A stretch of 64,000 nt of DNA from Bacteroidota bacterium (GTDB lineage: Bacteria; Bacteroidota; Bacteroidia; Bacteroidales; F082), in assembly GCA_016845175.1 (NCBI GenBank), contig JAERTD010000035.1, positions 1 to 64,000 on the forward strand, read 5' to 3'. The notes under the pieces were generated by a model. The model was not told where the DNA came from and ran no database searches. It saw only the letters and a program-made list of their open reading frames with translations. This document shows, piece by piece, positions 18,909-28,910 of this stretch. Numbering within the stretch: the first letter of the stretch is position 1; every line of letters starts with the position of its first letter. The translations under genes and the position numbers were made by a program.

Positions 18909-19592
18909 TTAATAATTCCTCAGGGTAAATTTAACTGGCAGGATATAGGCTACACGTACTTTTTTACCGGTTTGCATCCCTGGTTTCCATTGTGGCATGA
19001 GTCCAACCACCCGAACAGCTTCTTCATCACATCCGCCTCCAATGCCTCTTTCCACAGAAATGTGGTTAACACTTCCATCCTTCTCCAGGATGAAACCAAC
19101 ATACACAGTACCTGAAATTCCCATTTCTTTAGCGAGTTCAGAATACTTAATATGATCCCTTAAAAATTCCATCATAGCTGTAAGTCCACCAGGGTATTCA
19201 GGCTGGGCCTGAACAGGCAGGTAGATGGTATTATCCTCCGCTTCTGGCTCTTCATCGTCTAGATTAAAGATAACATCTGTTGGGATTTCGGTTCCATCAT
19301 CTGCCGATGCATCAATTTCCGGCATATCATCTACCTCATCCAGATCATCCACCAAATTCAGTCGTGGCTGTACCACAGGAACGGCGGGTATAGGTTTTTT
19401 ATGTACGGTTATCTTGGTGTGTTCCTCCACCCAGTCATTGGGAGGACGATGATGTTCTGGTAATTCCACGGATTCATACGAGCGGTATTCGAAGGCAAAG
19501 AATACCATCAGGAGTGCTACAATAAACCCAATTTCGAGAAAGATTTTTCTCTTGTTTTCAAGCCCGGCCCGGGCAGTTTTTCTCATTTCCAT
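18909..19592 (-). CDS. Energy transducer TonB, short paralogue
   Basis: 227 residues. A single N-terminal membrane span (~18-36, IFLEIGFIVALLMVFFAFEY) follows a basic cytoplasmic end. A periplasmic linker rich in D/E comes next, and a TonB C-terminal domain lies at ~145-227 (QPEYPGGLTAMMEFLRDHIK and GTVYVGFILEKDGSV, then GGGCDEEAVRVV). TonB passes inner-membrane proton-motive force to outer-membrane receptors. Unlike its neighbour it has no run of prolines. It is a tandem paralogue of the next gene; the terminator between them suggests separate transcription. Confidence 0.93.
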   Translation of the reverse strand: MEMRKTARAGLENKRKIFLEIGFIVALLMVFFAFEYRSYESVELPEHHRPPNDWVEEHTKITVHKKPIPAVPVVQPRLNLVDDLDEVDDMPEIDASADDGTEIPTDVIFNLDDEEPEAEDNTIYLPVQAQPEYPGGLTAMMEFLRDHIKYSELAKEMGISGTVYVGFILEKDGSVNHISVERGIGGGCDEEAVRVVGLMPQWKPGMQTGKKVRVAYILPVKFTLRNY

Positions 19593-19803
19593 AGTTCTTG
19601 GTTTTTAAAGATGAAACAATAGGGTGACGAATCACCATGAATTATCTTTTCATACAGCCAGGCTTGGGAATCAATTGCTGTACAGAACGTAGAAATGGGT
19701 CATTTGCAGGTTTTTGATAGGTAAAGAACTCTTTCATTAAAGACCAACAATTATGCCATGAAAAGGTTTAAGAAAAGACTTCGCATGATTTCAGCTTTAA
19801 AGC

Positions 19804-19835
19804 AAAAAAAAGGCCGCTCAACTAGTTGAGCGGCC
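19804..19835 (-). terminator. Intrinsic terminator after the second tonB gene
   Basis: A perfect 24-base palindrome (arm GGCCGCTCAACT, 19812-19835) is followed on the minus strand by eight T residues (A-run 19804-19811). It ends the transcript of the gene at 19857-20537. Confidence 0.9.
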
Positions 19836-19856
19836 GTAATATCTTCAGGTAAATTC

Positions 19857-20537
19857 TTACTGCAAGGTAAACTTAACCGGAAGGTTATAGGATACACGAA
19901 CAGGTTTTCCTCTTTGCTTACCAGGTTTCCAGTTGGGCATATTCTCAACAACCCTAACAGCTTCTTCATCACAACCACCGCCGATACCACGAAGTACACG
20001 TACGTTGGAAATGGATCCGTCGGGTTCCACTACGAAATTGATAAAAACACGTCCCTGAATGCCACTTTCTTTAGCCAATGGAGGATACTTGATATTCTTA
20101 CCAAGGTATTGCATTAATGCACCGGTACCTCCACCTGGAAACTCAGGCATGGATTCCACAACCGTGAAAATCTCGGCTTCGGCTACTTCTTCTTCCTCCT
20201 CCTCTGGTGGAATATATTCTTCCATCTCAGTATCATCATCAGCATCCACGTCGATTTCAATTTCATCTTCTACTTCCACATCATCTTCCACAATTTTAAT
20301 TTGTACCGCTTGTTTCGGTGGTGGTGGTGGTGGTGGCTTCACTTTTTGTTCCGTAATGGGGATAATTTCTTCAGGTGTATCATCTACTACCCTCGAAGCC
20401 AGGTCAATGGTTACTTTGTCGTAGCTTTTATATTCAAAGGCAGCAAAGACAATAAGCAATGCCAAAATGAGACCTATTTCAAAAAATACGCCCTTTTTGT
20501 TTTCCAGATCTGCTCTTGGTGTTTTTTTAGCTTCCAT
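19857..20537 (-). CDS. Energy transducer TonB, proline-rich paralogue
   Basis: 226 residues from the ATG at 20537 (MEAKKTPRADLENK); a TTG seven codons upstream is less likely. One membrane span (~20-37) is followed by a run of seven prolines (KPPPPPPPKQ), a very acidic linker (VEVEDEIEIDVDADDDTEM), and the TonB C-terminal domain (MPEFPGGGTGALMQYLGKNI, GGGCDEEAVRVVENMPNWKP). Its first and last thirds closely match the neighbouring paralogue, so the pair looks like a local duplication with a diverged linker. It would power outer-membrane transport with ExbB/ExbD, which are not in this window. Confidence 0.95.
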   Translation of the reverse strand: MEAKKTPRADLENKKGVFFEIGLILALLIVFAAFEYKSYDKVTIDLASRVVDDTPEEIIPITEQKVKPPPPPPPKQAVQIKIVEDDVEVEDEIEIDVDADDDTEMEEYIPPEEEEEEVAEAEIFTVVESMPEFPGGGTGALMQYLGKNIKYPPLAKESGIQGRVFINFVVEPDGSISNVRVLRGIGGGCDEEAVRVVENMPNWKPGKQRGKPVRVSYNLPVKFTLQ

Positions 20538-20589
20538 GGATCGATCATTTTTAATCAAGCGCTAAAATAGAAATTAATCCTGACTTGAT

Positions 20590-20988
20590 TCAAGGTTTGG
20601 TATTAATTTTTTTTCTAAATAAGATATCAAATGCCCAGCATCCAACCACTACTCCCAGACTATCTGCCAGAAAGTCGAAGAGGCTTCCGTGGCGGCCGAT
20701 GAACACATAATACTGCAGTACTTCCGTTAGTAACCCAAAAATTATGCCAATACTAAGGGTAAGTATGATAAGTCTATAACGCTTGTTTGCTAGTAAGTAT
20801 TGTTCACGGTATCCATATAATACCAATACACTGAATATGGCAAATATTCCAATATGCAAAAGCTTATCAGGAGATAACCATTCCCAGAATGTTTCGATGG
20901 AAGGAAAATAGCTTCCGGGAAGGCCTGTTAAGAGTAATATGAGTACCGACCAGGTAATTGCTGGCCAGAATTTTTTCAAAAAGAGCAT
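20590..20988 (-). CDS. VanZ-like family membrane protein
   Basis: 132 residues with about four membrane spans. The motif DKLLHIGIFAIFSVLVLY and the segment GLLTEVLQYYVFIGRHGSLFDFLADSLGVVVG match VanZ-like proteins. The physiological role is unknown; VanZ itself gives low-level teicoplanin resistance. The gene begins one base after the gcvH stop, so the two are one operon. Confidence 0.85.
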   Translation of the reverse strand: MLFLKKFWPAITWSVLILLLTGLPGSYFPSIETFWEWLSPDKLLHIGIFAIFSVLVLYGYREQYLLANKRYRLIILTLSIGIIFGLLTEVLQYYVFIGRHGSLFDFLADSLGVVVGCWAFDILFRKKINTKP

Positions 20989-20989
20989 G

Positions 20990-21370
20990 TTATGCTTCTA
21001 TCAGCGCGCTATAAGCATCGGCATCAAGCATATCATCCAGTTCAGAAGCATCTGTAATTTTGAACTTAACAATCCAACCTTCTCCGTAAGGATCCTTGTT
21101 AATAATCTCCGGTGTTGATTCCAAAGCTTCATTGAGTTCCAAAACGGTACCGCCAATGGGCATAAACATATCGGAAACGGTTTTCACTGCTTCAATGGTT
21201 CCAAAAGCTTCTCCTTTGTCGAGGGTTTCATCTACGGTTTCCACTTCAACAAAAACGATGTCTCCAAGCTCTTTCTGGGCATAGTCGGTAACTCCAACAA
21301 ATGCTTCATCACCTTCAACACGGATCCATTCGTGGTCTTCTGAGTACTTTAAATCTTTAGGTATGCTCAT
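20990..21370 (-). CDS. gcvH: Glycine cleavage system H protein
   Basis: 126 residues from the ATG at 21370 ([20 protein letters not shown]); an upstream TTG would add three residues and is unlikely. Lys63 in [15 protein letters not shown] is the lipoylation site. H protein shuttles the aminomethyl group between the P, T and L proteins, none of which are in this window. Location next to sprA and a vanZ-like gene is a recurring arrangement in Bacteroidota. Confidence 0.98.
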   Translation of the reverse strand: MSIPKDLKYSEDHEWIRVEGDEAFVGVTDYAQKELGDIVFVEVETVDETLDKGEAFGTIEAVKTVSDMFMPIGGTVLELNEALESTPEIINKDPYGEGWIVKFKITDASELDDMLDADAYSALIEA

Positions 21371-21398
21371 GTTGATCAATTTTTAATATTCTGTGCTC

Positions 21399-21406
21399 CA
21401 AAATTA
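21399..21406 (-). promoter_or_regulatory. -7 promoter element for gcvH-vanZ
   Basis: The minus strand reads TAATTTTG, an exact TAnnTTTG match, 28 bases upstream of the gcvH ATG. Confidence 0.5.
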
Positions 21407-21567
21407 TATTTTTTTGGGTTGCATAAACGCCTTCCGTCACTTAAAATGAATAAAAATAATGCAGAAGGAGCCATGTGGATGAGTTATTGCCTAGCACCTC
21501 TTTAAAATACTTGACTCTTGGGGTTTAGCCCATGGTTTTAGAAGAAAAACTGTTAAGGCATTCTGGC

Positions 21568-24500
21568 CTACTGAGCCAGGTTGAAACGAAGGGTGAAGCC
21601 TCCACTGGTGGTTGAATTGGGAAATTGGGAAGAGATGTAAGGATTGGCACTCGTCCAGTTGAAATAAGCCCTTAACTGCAAACTTTGACTCAGCATATAG
21701 TCAGCGGAGAAGTTAAGGCTGTACTGCTTCTGACCAGCCGAAACCTGGTTGTTGATCTCATCAATACGACGAAGGGTCGTCTTATTATCGCGGATACCAA
21801 AATCAAGTTTCAGGTTCAGGTCGCTTTTGAAGTTGCTTCTGGAGCTTTTACCACTGAGTGAACTGAAGGAGAAGCTCAGGCTTTTTACCCGGTATCCCAG
21901 ACCTACCACGATTTCATCACTGACAATTTCAGTTAACTGGTTGTTCACAAAACTGAGTGATAAGTTTCTCGATTTTTTATATTCTGCTCTGGCGCTCAAG
22001 CTGTTGTGCATGGTCACATCAAGCCCTATCAGCGGGCTGTATTGTTCAATGATGGAGATGACACCCACATCAAACTCGGGTATAAAATTGGAACCGTTTT
22101 CATAGGGGACCACAGGATTAGCAGGATCAAATTCCACATTGGTTCTCCAGCTATTGATGCTAAGCATGGAACGGTATCCATGGGTTATATTGACGCTTCT
22201 GAACAGCTTTTCAACCGCCTTAATTTGTGTGAGACCATTAAAAGTTACCCGCCAGTTGGGTATGGGGAATGAGGGGAACGGATTGTTGATTTTAATATTA
22301 TTTACATCGCTACCGGAATAGGCTGCCAGAAATGAATAATAAAGAACTTCCTGGGAGTTGGACCCATAGCCCACCGGAAACTGCATACCCGTTAAGGTAT
22401 CATCATAGTAACCGAAGTCGTTTTCATTCCACAAGGGGTTTTGTTCCGCCAGTCGGTTAGCAATGAGCTGACGGTTATTCAGGAATTCTTCAAACACCGG
22501 AGAAACTTCATTAGACCCCGGTTTGGAAAAAGAGGTTTTAATGACCGAATACGAAATGGACAGATTTCCTGTACGTGTTGGTGTAAATTCATTAAACTCT
22601 TCCAAAATGCTGTCATAGCGATAATAGGAAGTAAAATTGTCTGTATAGGCCCTGTCCCCATCGATATCAATCCGAATGGCTCCCAACACATCCGCGTTTA
22701 CCTTATAACTAAAGATCTCATTATTCTTAGTCATATAAGCATTATTCAGTGCCGGATCATTGGACAACCATCCGTTGACTGCGGCCTTCTGTCTGATATC
22801 CGTCTGATCACCCATGATAAAACCAAAACCTGGGGATGAAGTGGAAAAATTCTGTCCGAACAAATCGGGCGATGGCATATAACCCGGCAGCAACATACCT
22901 TCACCACGACTATAGGTCACAGAGGCCTTTTTGACTGAAAATAGAATCTTTAAAAAGCCTTCACCAATAATTTTACCATAGTTCACCTTAGGTTTGGTGG
23001 TATCCTGTTCCGTTTCCGGAGGTTTGGTGGTTCCACCCCTGGGTCGTGCGCCTCCCCTTCGGTTACGGCCGGCTGGCTTCACCAGGGTTTTAAAATAAGG
23101 CACCTTACTGTATAACATATTCAGATCGGCATTTCCATTGATTTGGATCTGCCGTGAGTTTTCTATGGTATTACCCAATCGCTGGACCTCATATCTGGAT
23201 CCTCCTGCCCAGGTGTATAAAGTTCCGTAACTGGCTGCAATGGTTGTCCAGTCGAGGATAGGAATCTTTTTGAGGGGAAGGTTGTAATTAAACTTAATGG
23301 CTTGATTGTAGCGTTGCATGGTACCCATGCTTAAGATTTCATTCCAAACAGTATCCTGGTATCGCTCCCAATCGGGGTCGTTTTTATCGAATATATTGGG
23401 CTCATAAATATAGGCATTGGCTCCTGCGGTAAAGTCCACCGACAGAGATTTGGCCAGATCCCATTTAAAATCATAATTCCGGTTCCAATTCCAGGTTCTG
23501 TTGTAATTGGGGTAGGTGATGATATCACCAAAGCTCTTATCACGGTATAAGCGCTCTGTATAATCCCTGTCCATATCAAAACGAACTGACAGCATTTTTG
23601 GCAGGAGATAGAAGTTAAAATCTCGGATTAATGCCAGATGCTTGGATTTGGATAAGGACCTAACTTTACCCAGTGGTTTATAGTTTTTGGGGCGGTTGTT
23701 GAAGTTGTAACCAATATTACCCCTATACGCTTTGTGATCATCATATTCAATGTCCACATCCCTGTGGTAATCGTGGGTATAGGCAAAGGACACATCAAAG
23801 TTTTCCACATCATAAATCCGCGGTTTCTTTTGGGTATTCACCCTGTCTTTACGGACATTCATGAAGTTAATATTGGTTCTGGCCGTATAATCCTGAATGG
23901 CATTCTTCACCGAATCTCGTTTTTCCTCGGCCACATAGGTATCCAGGTCTTCCTGTAAGATAATATCCGGGTCCAGTGGATTAAACTTCGGTGTTATCTT
24001 GCTTACATTGTGGTCGAAGTGCATGGGGATTTTCACTCCGGATTCTTCAGGAAGGAATTTTCCCAGATCAATATCTGTGGCCACCGACCAGCTGGCAATA
24101 TCATCCAGTGGGATTTCACTGATTTTCTTATCGATACTTCCAAATCCTGCAGAACTATAAGCTCCTGACAATACTACCTTACCCAGATCGGCCAATTGTG
24201 CTTCGGCCCTACCAGTGGTCGCCCAACCGGGTTTCTTATTGAAATCGGTTAGACGCAATTCATTTATCCAAACAATCGCACTTTTGGGGTTACCATCGTC
24301 ATCGGAGGCAACACCTCTTTTCTTGGGGTTCCTCACCCCTATCAGAATACCTTTCACATCACTGATAGAGGGGCTACCTTTTACGGTAACCTTGGCGCCA
24401 CCCACATATTCGATATAGGGCTTGTAAAGAGCTATACCTGAATTGGGATCACGCATAGCTATGTTTCTGTTGTGTTTTACCTGTACCAATTCATCCAACA

Positions 24501-27500
24501 CAATTTCCATGCGGTTGGCTCCCGGCCAGATTAATTCAGGATCTGTGACCCTTTCGGTCAGGTTGTTCCACTCTGTGAATTCCAAAGGAATTTCGTATTC
24601 GTAATAGTTATCCGTGAAGTCAGCACCCACCCTGATAAAGGCAGTCATTTCCCCGTATTCGGGATTGGCTTGTTCCTCAAACTGCTTCTCAGCATGGATA
24701 AACATTTTCAGTTTCTTATACTGCCTAAAGTCAAAATCCGTGGTTTTGTAAACACCTTTAGCCTCTCCATCCAGCAGGTCGGTAGCTGTTAACTGAAGGG
24801 ATTGCTCATTCATCTGAATATACTGGGTGGTGGCAAAATTGGTTTCCTGTTGTATGCCAGGAGGCAATACATAAGCCACAGGAAAACGACCTGAATTTTC
24901 GTCGGTATTTACCGTAGAAACCACAAAATTAGTTTGGTTACCATCATCAGAGGTTACATATTCTCCAGCTGAAATAATCGGATGCTGATACCTCCTCCAC
25001 TCACCTCTTACCAATTCCAGAGTGGCAAAACGCAGGACTTTCATTTCCTTGAAATCTTTCATGAACATCCTTAGGAAACGAATGGATCTGAAGTCGCTGA
25101 TCTTACCTACAATTTTTTCAGGATTTTGAACAGGTATCTTAAACTGATACCAATAGGTTGGAGTTTCGTCGTTGTTAGGTCGGCCAGGTTTTCCTCCTTT
25201 TTTGATATCGGTAATAAAGTTTTCACCAATGACCATTTTCTCAGGGTCAAGATCGATCACATACTGGAAATAGCGCTCAGATTCACTCAAGGTATTGTCA
25301 CGGTTCAAGTCCTCTACATTGGGAAGGTTGGTTCCTGCCGTGGGATAGTTTTCCGGATTGATTTCATCGGTGGGTGAGTTGCCATCAGGACCATTGTATT
25401 GTTTGTAACGCTCCAAGATACTGCTGTACTTGGCATTCTGGTCATAATCGCTACCCCTGTAGTAATGGTAGTTGTCAGAGGATGGATCCTGTTCCAAAAT
25501 ATCCACAGCCTCAGAACTGATGGTAGACCTCAGGTCGCTAAGAAAATCTGCATGGAATTCCCGCTCATCCTCATCTCCAAGCCCTTCATAACCCACATCC
25601 TGAAATTGCCTTGACCCGGCTTCACCACTGAAGGACTCCACCAGAGCCTGCAAGGTTGGCACACGACCCCATTCTGTTTCATCCACATTTTCAACCAATT
25701 CGCTGATAGGCAAACCATTCTCATAGCTTTTTCTGCCATCTCTCAAGATATCCTCAGATACATCTCCCAGATTGAAATACAGTTTACCTGTATTTTTATC
25801 GATGGTATCATCCACAAAGGGGTCCATCATCCAGAATTCAATATATTCGATATTGGCCGCTTCAAAATCCGATGACTCAATCTTCCTCATGATACCACCC
25901 CAACGACTCTCAGGGAATTCCAGGGTTCCATCATTATTTACTCCAGCTGAAAACTCAGATCCATCGGCATCATCGTAATTATAGGGACCCCTTTCCTCGG
26001 GATAATAAGCCAGGTTGAGCACGGCAATATTGGTGGGCACATTGGTGGGGTTTTCCTTCTCAGGGAATACTTCACTCTCCAATACCTGACGCACCAGGTT
26101 GTTGGACATTTCGTTTTTATCCACATTGCTGGGCCTTAAACTACCACTTCTGTCATAAAACAGTGGATCGATGATATACCAGGCCATTTTTGCTCTGTTT
26201 TTCCCATAATCGAGGCCTGAGGTAGCTTTGGTTTCAGGAAACAGGTCGTATTGATTCTGGGGTGTACTGGCTAAAAACCAGGAACTGGTATGTTTTAGAT
26301 CGATGGAGGATTTGGCCCCCTCGAAGTCATCGATATAAGAAGTACCCGAATTGCCAATGGCCTTGGAATGACCCGGGATAAAGTGGGCAAACTCCGCATC
26401 CACATTAATTTTGGATATCTGTTTGGTTTCAATTCCGGGTAGTTTATCAATCATTTTTGTCAACCACCTGGATTCACGACGCCAGCTCAGGTCCAATCCC
26501 CAAATGGTATTATTGATGGGATCATCACCATAGTTGACCTTTTGCGTCAAAGGCCTTTCGCTCAGGTTCATGATGGTACCCCCAATATGAAAATCCTTAT
26601 CGATTTCATGATCAAAATGCATTCCCATAAGGGTCTTTTGTTGCACATTGAACATGGAATTACTCTCCAAAGAAACGTTGATGGGAGTTCCCGAATTCAG
26701 GATACCCTCATTGATAATTTTTACCCTACCTAAGGTATAGTCAACCGTATAATCCACATTTTCAGTCAGGGGGACCCCACCGGCAGTAACCGTAACTGAA
26801 CCCTGTGGTACATTTAGTGCATTCAGGCTGATATCTGACCCTGAGGAAGATTTATAGAAACCTTCCAGGAGGTATTTATTCTTTTCAGGGAATTGTTCTG
26901 CCCCCGTTTTGGTTTGTGTATACAATGAGTCAAAGGCATAAAACTCTGCCAGATCGGGGTCGTCAGGGAATACCGATTCCCTGATATAGCTACCGAAGGG
27001 TTCCAGCTTGGTAAAGAACAAGCGTCCGTTTGACGATTGAAAGGTACCTCCCATGGTTGCTGCAGCATCAATGAAGTCAAACATACCATCACCACCCGGG
27101 ATGGGGTTGTTTTGCATATCCAGATTATCTACACCAAGCAAATGGATCAGTGGTACTCCCTGAACATCTGCAGGTCCTTCCATGAAATAACCTGTAGGCA
27201 CCCCATTCTGATCACCTGAGTATAGTATGTTGAATACGAAATTATTCCGCTCCACCTGATAGGCGCCAATGGCATAGACGTTTTTCATCATCAGGTTCCA
27301 CATGGGCATTTTGGTATTGAGCGCACTACTCTTCAGCAGTTTAACTGTCAAACAGTTGGGTGCAGAAATGCCCTGATCTGAAAACTCACCAATCTGAAAC
27401 ACTTCATCCCTGCCAATCACAGTATACTGCACCGCAACGGCCAATACCTGATCAGGGTTGAGGGATGTATTCAATGAAATGAAACCCAGGCGTGTGTTGA

Positions 27501-28875
27501 CACTATACTCTGAACTTCTCAGCTTACGAGCATTTTCCAGCTTCACGAAATCTTCACCGGGGACAAAATAACCAGACTGACCTATCCTCAATGGGTCATC
27601 AGTTAAATAGCGAGTCACTGTATTAATATCCCTGATTTGTGTGGTGTCCATTCTTTCCAGCAAATCGTTGGAGTTGTTTGATGGAGGAAAGGCATTAAAA
27701 TTGTCAGGATTAATAAGTGGGTTGTAGATATTGTTTGGATCACCTTCTCCAAGGTCGGTAAAGGCAACGATACTTCTGTTTTCCTGTGTGGCAGCCCCAA
27801 TATTCGTTACCCAGACTTCAATCTTGGTAATATTCAGGTCGGAAGTAACTATGGGCAAATCTGCCAATGCCTGTTCATAGTTGTCTCTAAAGAACTGGTT
27901 TAGGAAGAAGTGTTTATTTGCCTCGTAATCCAGCGCCGTGAGTTGAAAGTCATTGGTTTGGGCGCCACCTTCAACGGTTATATTTTGTGTTTCACTTTGC
28001 TGCTGTGAGAATATACCGGTTACCGTCGTTTTACCAAATTTCAATTCGGTTTTGATACCGAAGAGGCTTTGACTTCCTCTGATCAGACTTCCGTTCAACG
28101 GCATGCTTACATTACCCGCCTCAATGATTTGGATGATTTCATCTTCATCACCTTCATACTTCAACTTCAGAGTATTCTCAAAGTCGAAGGAAGATTCGGT
28201 ATTGTAGTTGGCCTTGAACTCTATTTTCTCTCCAATTTTGGCAATCACATTCATTTGAATCTTCATGTCAAAATCAAAATTGGTGGTAGAGCGCTGACGC
28301 TCATCCAAGGCCGGATCATCCCTTTTGTTGGACAATACACCGAAACTAACTTCTGCAGAACCCTGAGGTCGGATGTCAATGGTATTGCTACCAAATATTT
28401 TGTCGAAGGCCTGACCTCCGATATATATCTTTGGAATCAACCTTGATCCCTCAGCTGTACCAGCACTTTGAGCACGTTCATTCCAATACTCCCTAACTTC
28501 ATTATCCAGATTGTATTGCTGGTAATCCTCAAAACTCATTTCCGTAGGGGTACGGTACTCAAAATCACCAACTTTTGATATAAACTCATAAGTGTTGGTC
28601 GCGGGGTCATAGACAATTTCCTTTTGGATATTGCCCGGATCATTAAGAAACAATGGACTGGAAACCTGATTATCGGTGTATGGATTTCCCGTATTATCGG
28701 GGAAAGGGAAAATCAGATCAATGTCGGAGGTATCGGCCCGGTTGGTACTATCCGGTGGCAAAACCGATTGATAGAAAGTGTTGGGTGCAGCCTGTAGTGC
28801 TGAGAAGCCAATAACTGTCAGCAGGAACATACACACCAACGCACGAAAGGATAAGTACCTCTTTTTTCGCCTCAA
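21568..28875 (-). CDS. sprA: SprA/Sov, outer-membrane translocon of the type IX secretion system
   Basis: 2435 residues, matching SprA of gliding Bacteroidota (about 2400). The open frame starts at a TTG (28875); no ATG fits before the hydrophobic signal segment (CMFLLTVIGFSALQA), so TTG or a nearby non-ATG start must be used. The N-terminal region has family-typical blocks such as PKIYIGGQAFDKIFGSNTID and SLFGIKTELKFGKTTVTGIF, and the C-terminus is strand-rich barrel sequence ending FTLRFNLAQ. SprA forms the large pore through which cargo with C-terminal sorting signals crosses the outer membrane. It lies 35 bases after ruvA, probably co-transcribed. Other T9SS components are not in the window. 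Confidence 0.97.
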   Translation of the reverse strand: MRRKKRYLSFRALVCMFLLTVIGFSALQAAPNTFYQSVLPPDSTNRADTSDIDLIFPFPDNTGNPYTDNQVSSPLFLNDPGNIQKEIVYDPATNTYEFISKVGDFEYRTPTEMSFEDYQQYNLDNEVREYWNERAQSAGTAEGSRLIPKIYIGGQAFDKIFGSNTIDIRPQGSAEVSFGVLSNKRDDPALDERQRSTTNFDFDMKIQMNVIAKIGEKIEFKANYNTESSFDFENTLKLKYEGDEDEIIQIIEAGNVSMPLNGSLIRGSQSLFGIKTELKFGKTTVTGIFSQQQSETQNITVEGGAQTNDFQLTALDYEANKHFFLNQFFRDNYEQALADLPIVTSDLNITKIEVWVTNIGAATQENRSIVAFTDLGEGDPNNIYNPLINPDNFNAFPPSNNSNDLLERMDTTQIRDINTVTRYLTDDPLRIGQSGYFVPGEDFVKLENARKLRSSEYSVNTRLGFISLNTSLNPDQVLAVAVQYTVIGRDEVFQIGEFSDQGISAPNCLTVKLLKSSALNTKMPMWNLMMKNVYAIGAYQVERNNFVFNILYSGDQNGVPTGYFMEGPADVQGVPLIHLLGVDNLDMQNNPIPGGDGMFDFIDAAATMGGTFQSSNGRLFFTKLEPFGSYIRESVFPDDPDLAEFYAFDSLYTQTKTGAEQFPEKNKYLLEGFYKSSSGSDISLNALNVPQGSVTVTAGGVPLTENVDYTVDYTLGRVKIINEGILNSGTPINVSLESNSMFNVQQKTLMGMHFDHEIDKDFHIGGTIMNLSERPLTQKVNYGDDPINNTIWGLDLSWRRESRWLTKMIDKLPGIETKQISKINVDAEFAHFIPGHSKAIGNSGTSYIDDFEGAKSSIDLKHTSSWFLASTPQNQYDLFPETKATSGLDYGKNRAKMAWYIIDPLFYDRSGSLRPSNVDKNEMSNNLVRQVLESEVFPEKENPTNVPTNIAVLNLAYYPEERGPYNYDDADGSEFSAGVNNDGTLEFPESRWGGIMRKIESSDFEAANIEYIEFWMMDPFVDDTIDKNTGKLYFNLGDVSEDILRDGRKSYENGLPISELVENVDETEWGRVPTLQALVESFSGEAGSRQFQDVGYEGLGDEDEREFHADFLSDLRSTISSEAVDILEQDPSSDNYHYYRGSDYDQNAKYSSILERYKQYNGPDGNSPTDEINPENYPTAGTNLPNVEDLNRDNTLSESERYFQYVIDLDPEKMVIGENFITDIKKGGKPGRPNNDETPTYWYQFKIPVQNPEKIVGKISDFRSIRFLRMFMKDFKEMKVLRFATLELVRGEWRRYQHPIISAGEYVTSDDGNQTNFVVSTVNTDENSGRFPVAYVLPPGIQQETNFATTQYIQMNEQSLQLTATDLLDGEAKGVYKTTDFDFRQYKKLKMFIHAEKQFEEQANPEYGEMTAFIRVGADFTDNYYEYEIPLEFTEWNNLTERVTDPELIWPGANRMEIVLDELVQVKHNRNIAMRDPNSGIALYKPYIEYVGGAKVTVKGSPSISDVKGILIGVRNPKKRGVASDDDGNPKSAIVWINELRLTDFNKKPGWATTGRAEAQLADLGKVVLSGAYSSAGFGSIDKKISEIPLDDIASWSVATDIDLGKFLPEESGVKIPMHFDHNVSKITPKFNPLDPDIILQEDLDTYVAEEKRDSVKNAIQDYTARTNINFMNVRKDRVNTQKKPRIYDVENFDVSFAYTHDYHRDVDIEYDDHKAYRGNIGYNFNNRPKNYKPLGKVRSLSKSKHLALIRDFNFYLLPKMLSVRFDMDRDYTERLYRDKSFGDIITYPNYNRTWNWNRNYDFKWDLAKSLSVDFTAGANAYIYEPNIFDKNDPDWERYQDTVWNEILSMGTMQRYNQAIKFNYNLPLKKIPILDWTTIAASYGTLYTWAGGSRYEVQRLGNTIENSRQIQINGNADLNMLYSKVPYFKTLVKPAGRNRRGGARPRGGTTKPPETEQDTTKPKVNYGKIIGEGFLKILFSVKKASVTYSRGEGMLLPGYMPSPDLFGQNFSTSSPGFGFIMGDQTDIRQKAAVNGWLSNDPALNNAYMTKNNEIFSYKVNADVLGAIRIDIDGDRAYTDNFTSYYRYDSILEEFNEFTPTRTGNLSISYSVIKTSFSKPGSNEVSPVFEEFLNNRQLIANRLAEQNPLWNENDFGYYDDTLTGMQFPVGYGSNSQEVLYYSFLAAYSGSDVNNIKINNPFPSFPIPNWRVTFNGLTQIKAVEKLFRSVNITHGYRSMLSINSWRTNVEFDPANPVVPYENGSNFIPEFDVGVISIIEQYSPLIGLDVTMHNSLSARAEYKKSRNLSLSFVNNQLTEIVSDEIVVGLGYRVKSLSFSFSSLSGKSSRSNFKSDLNLKLDFGIRDNKTTLRRIDEINNQVSAGQKQYSLNFSADYMLSQSLQLRAYFNWTSANPYISSQFPNSTTSGGFTLRFNLAQ

Positions 28876-28910
28876 ACCTCTAATTTTTCTTACAGCAATA
28901 TCCTACGCTG

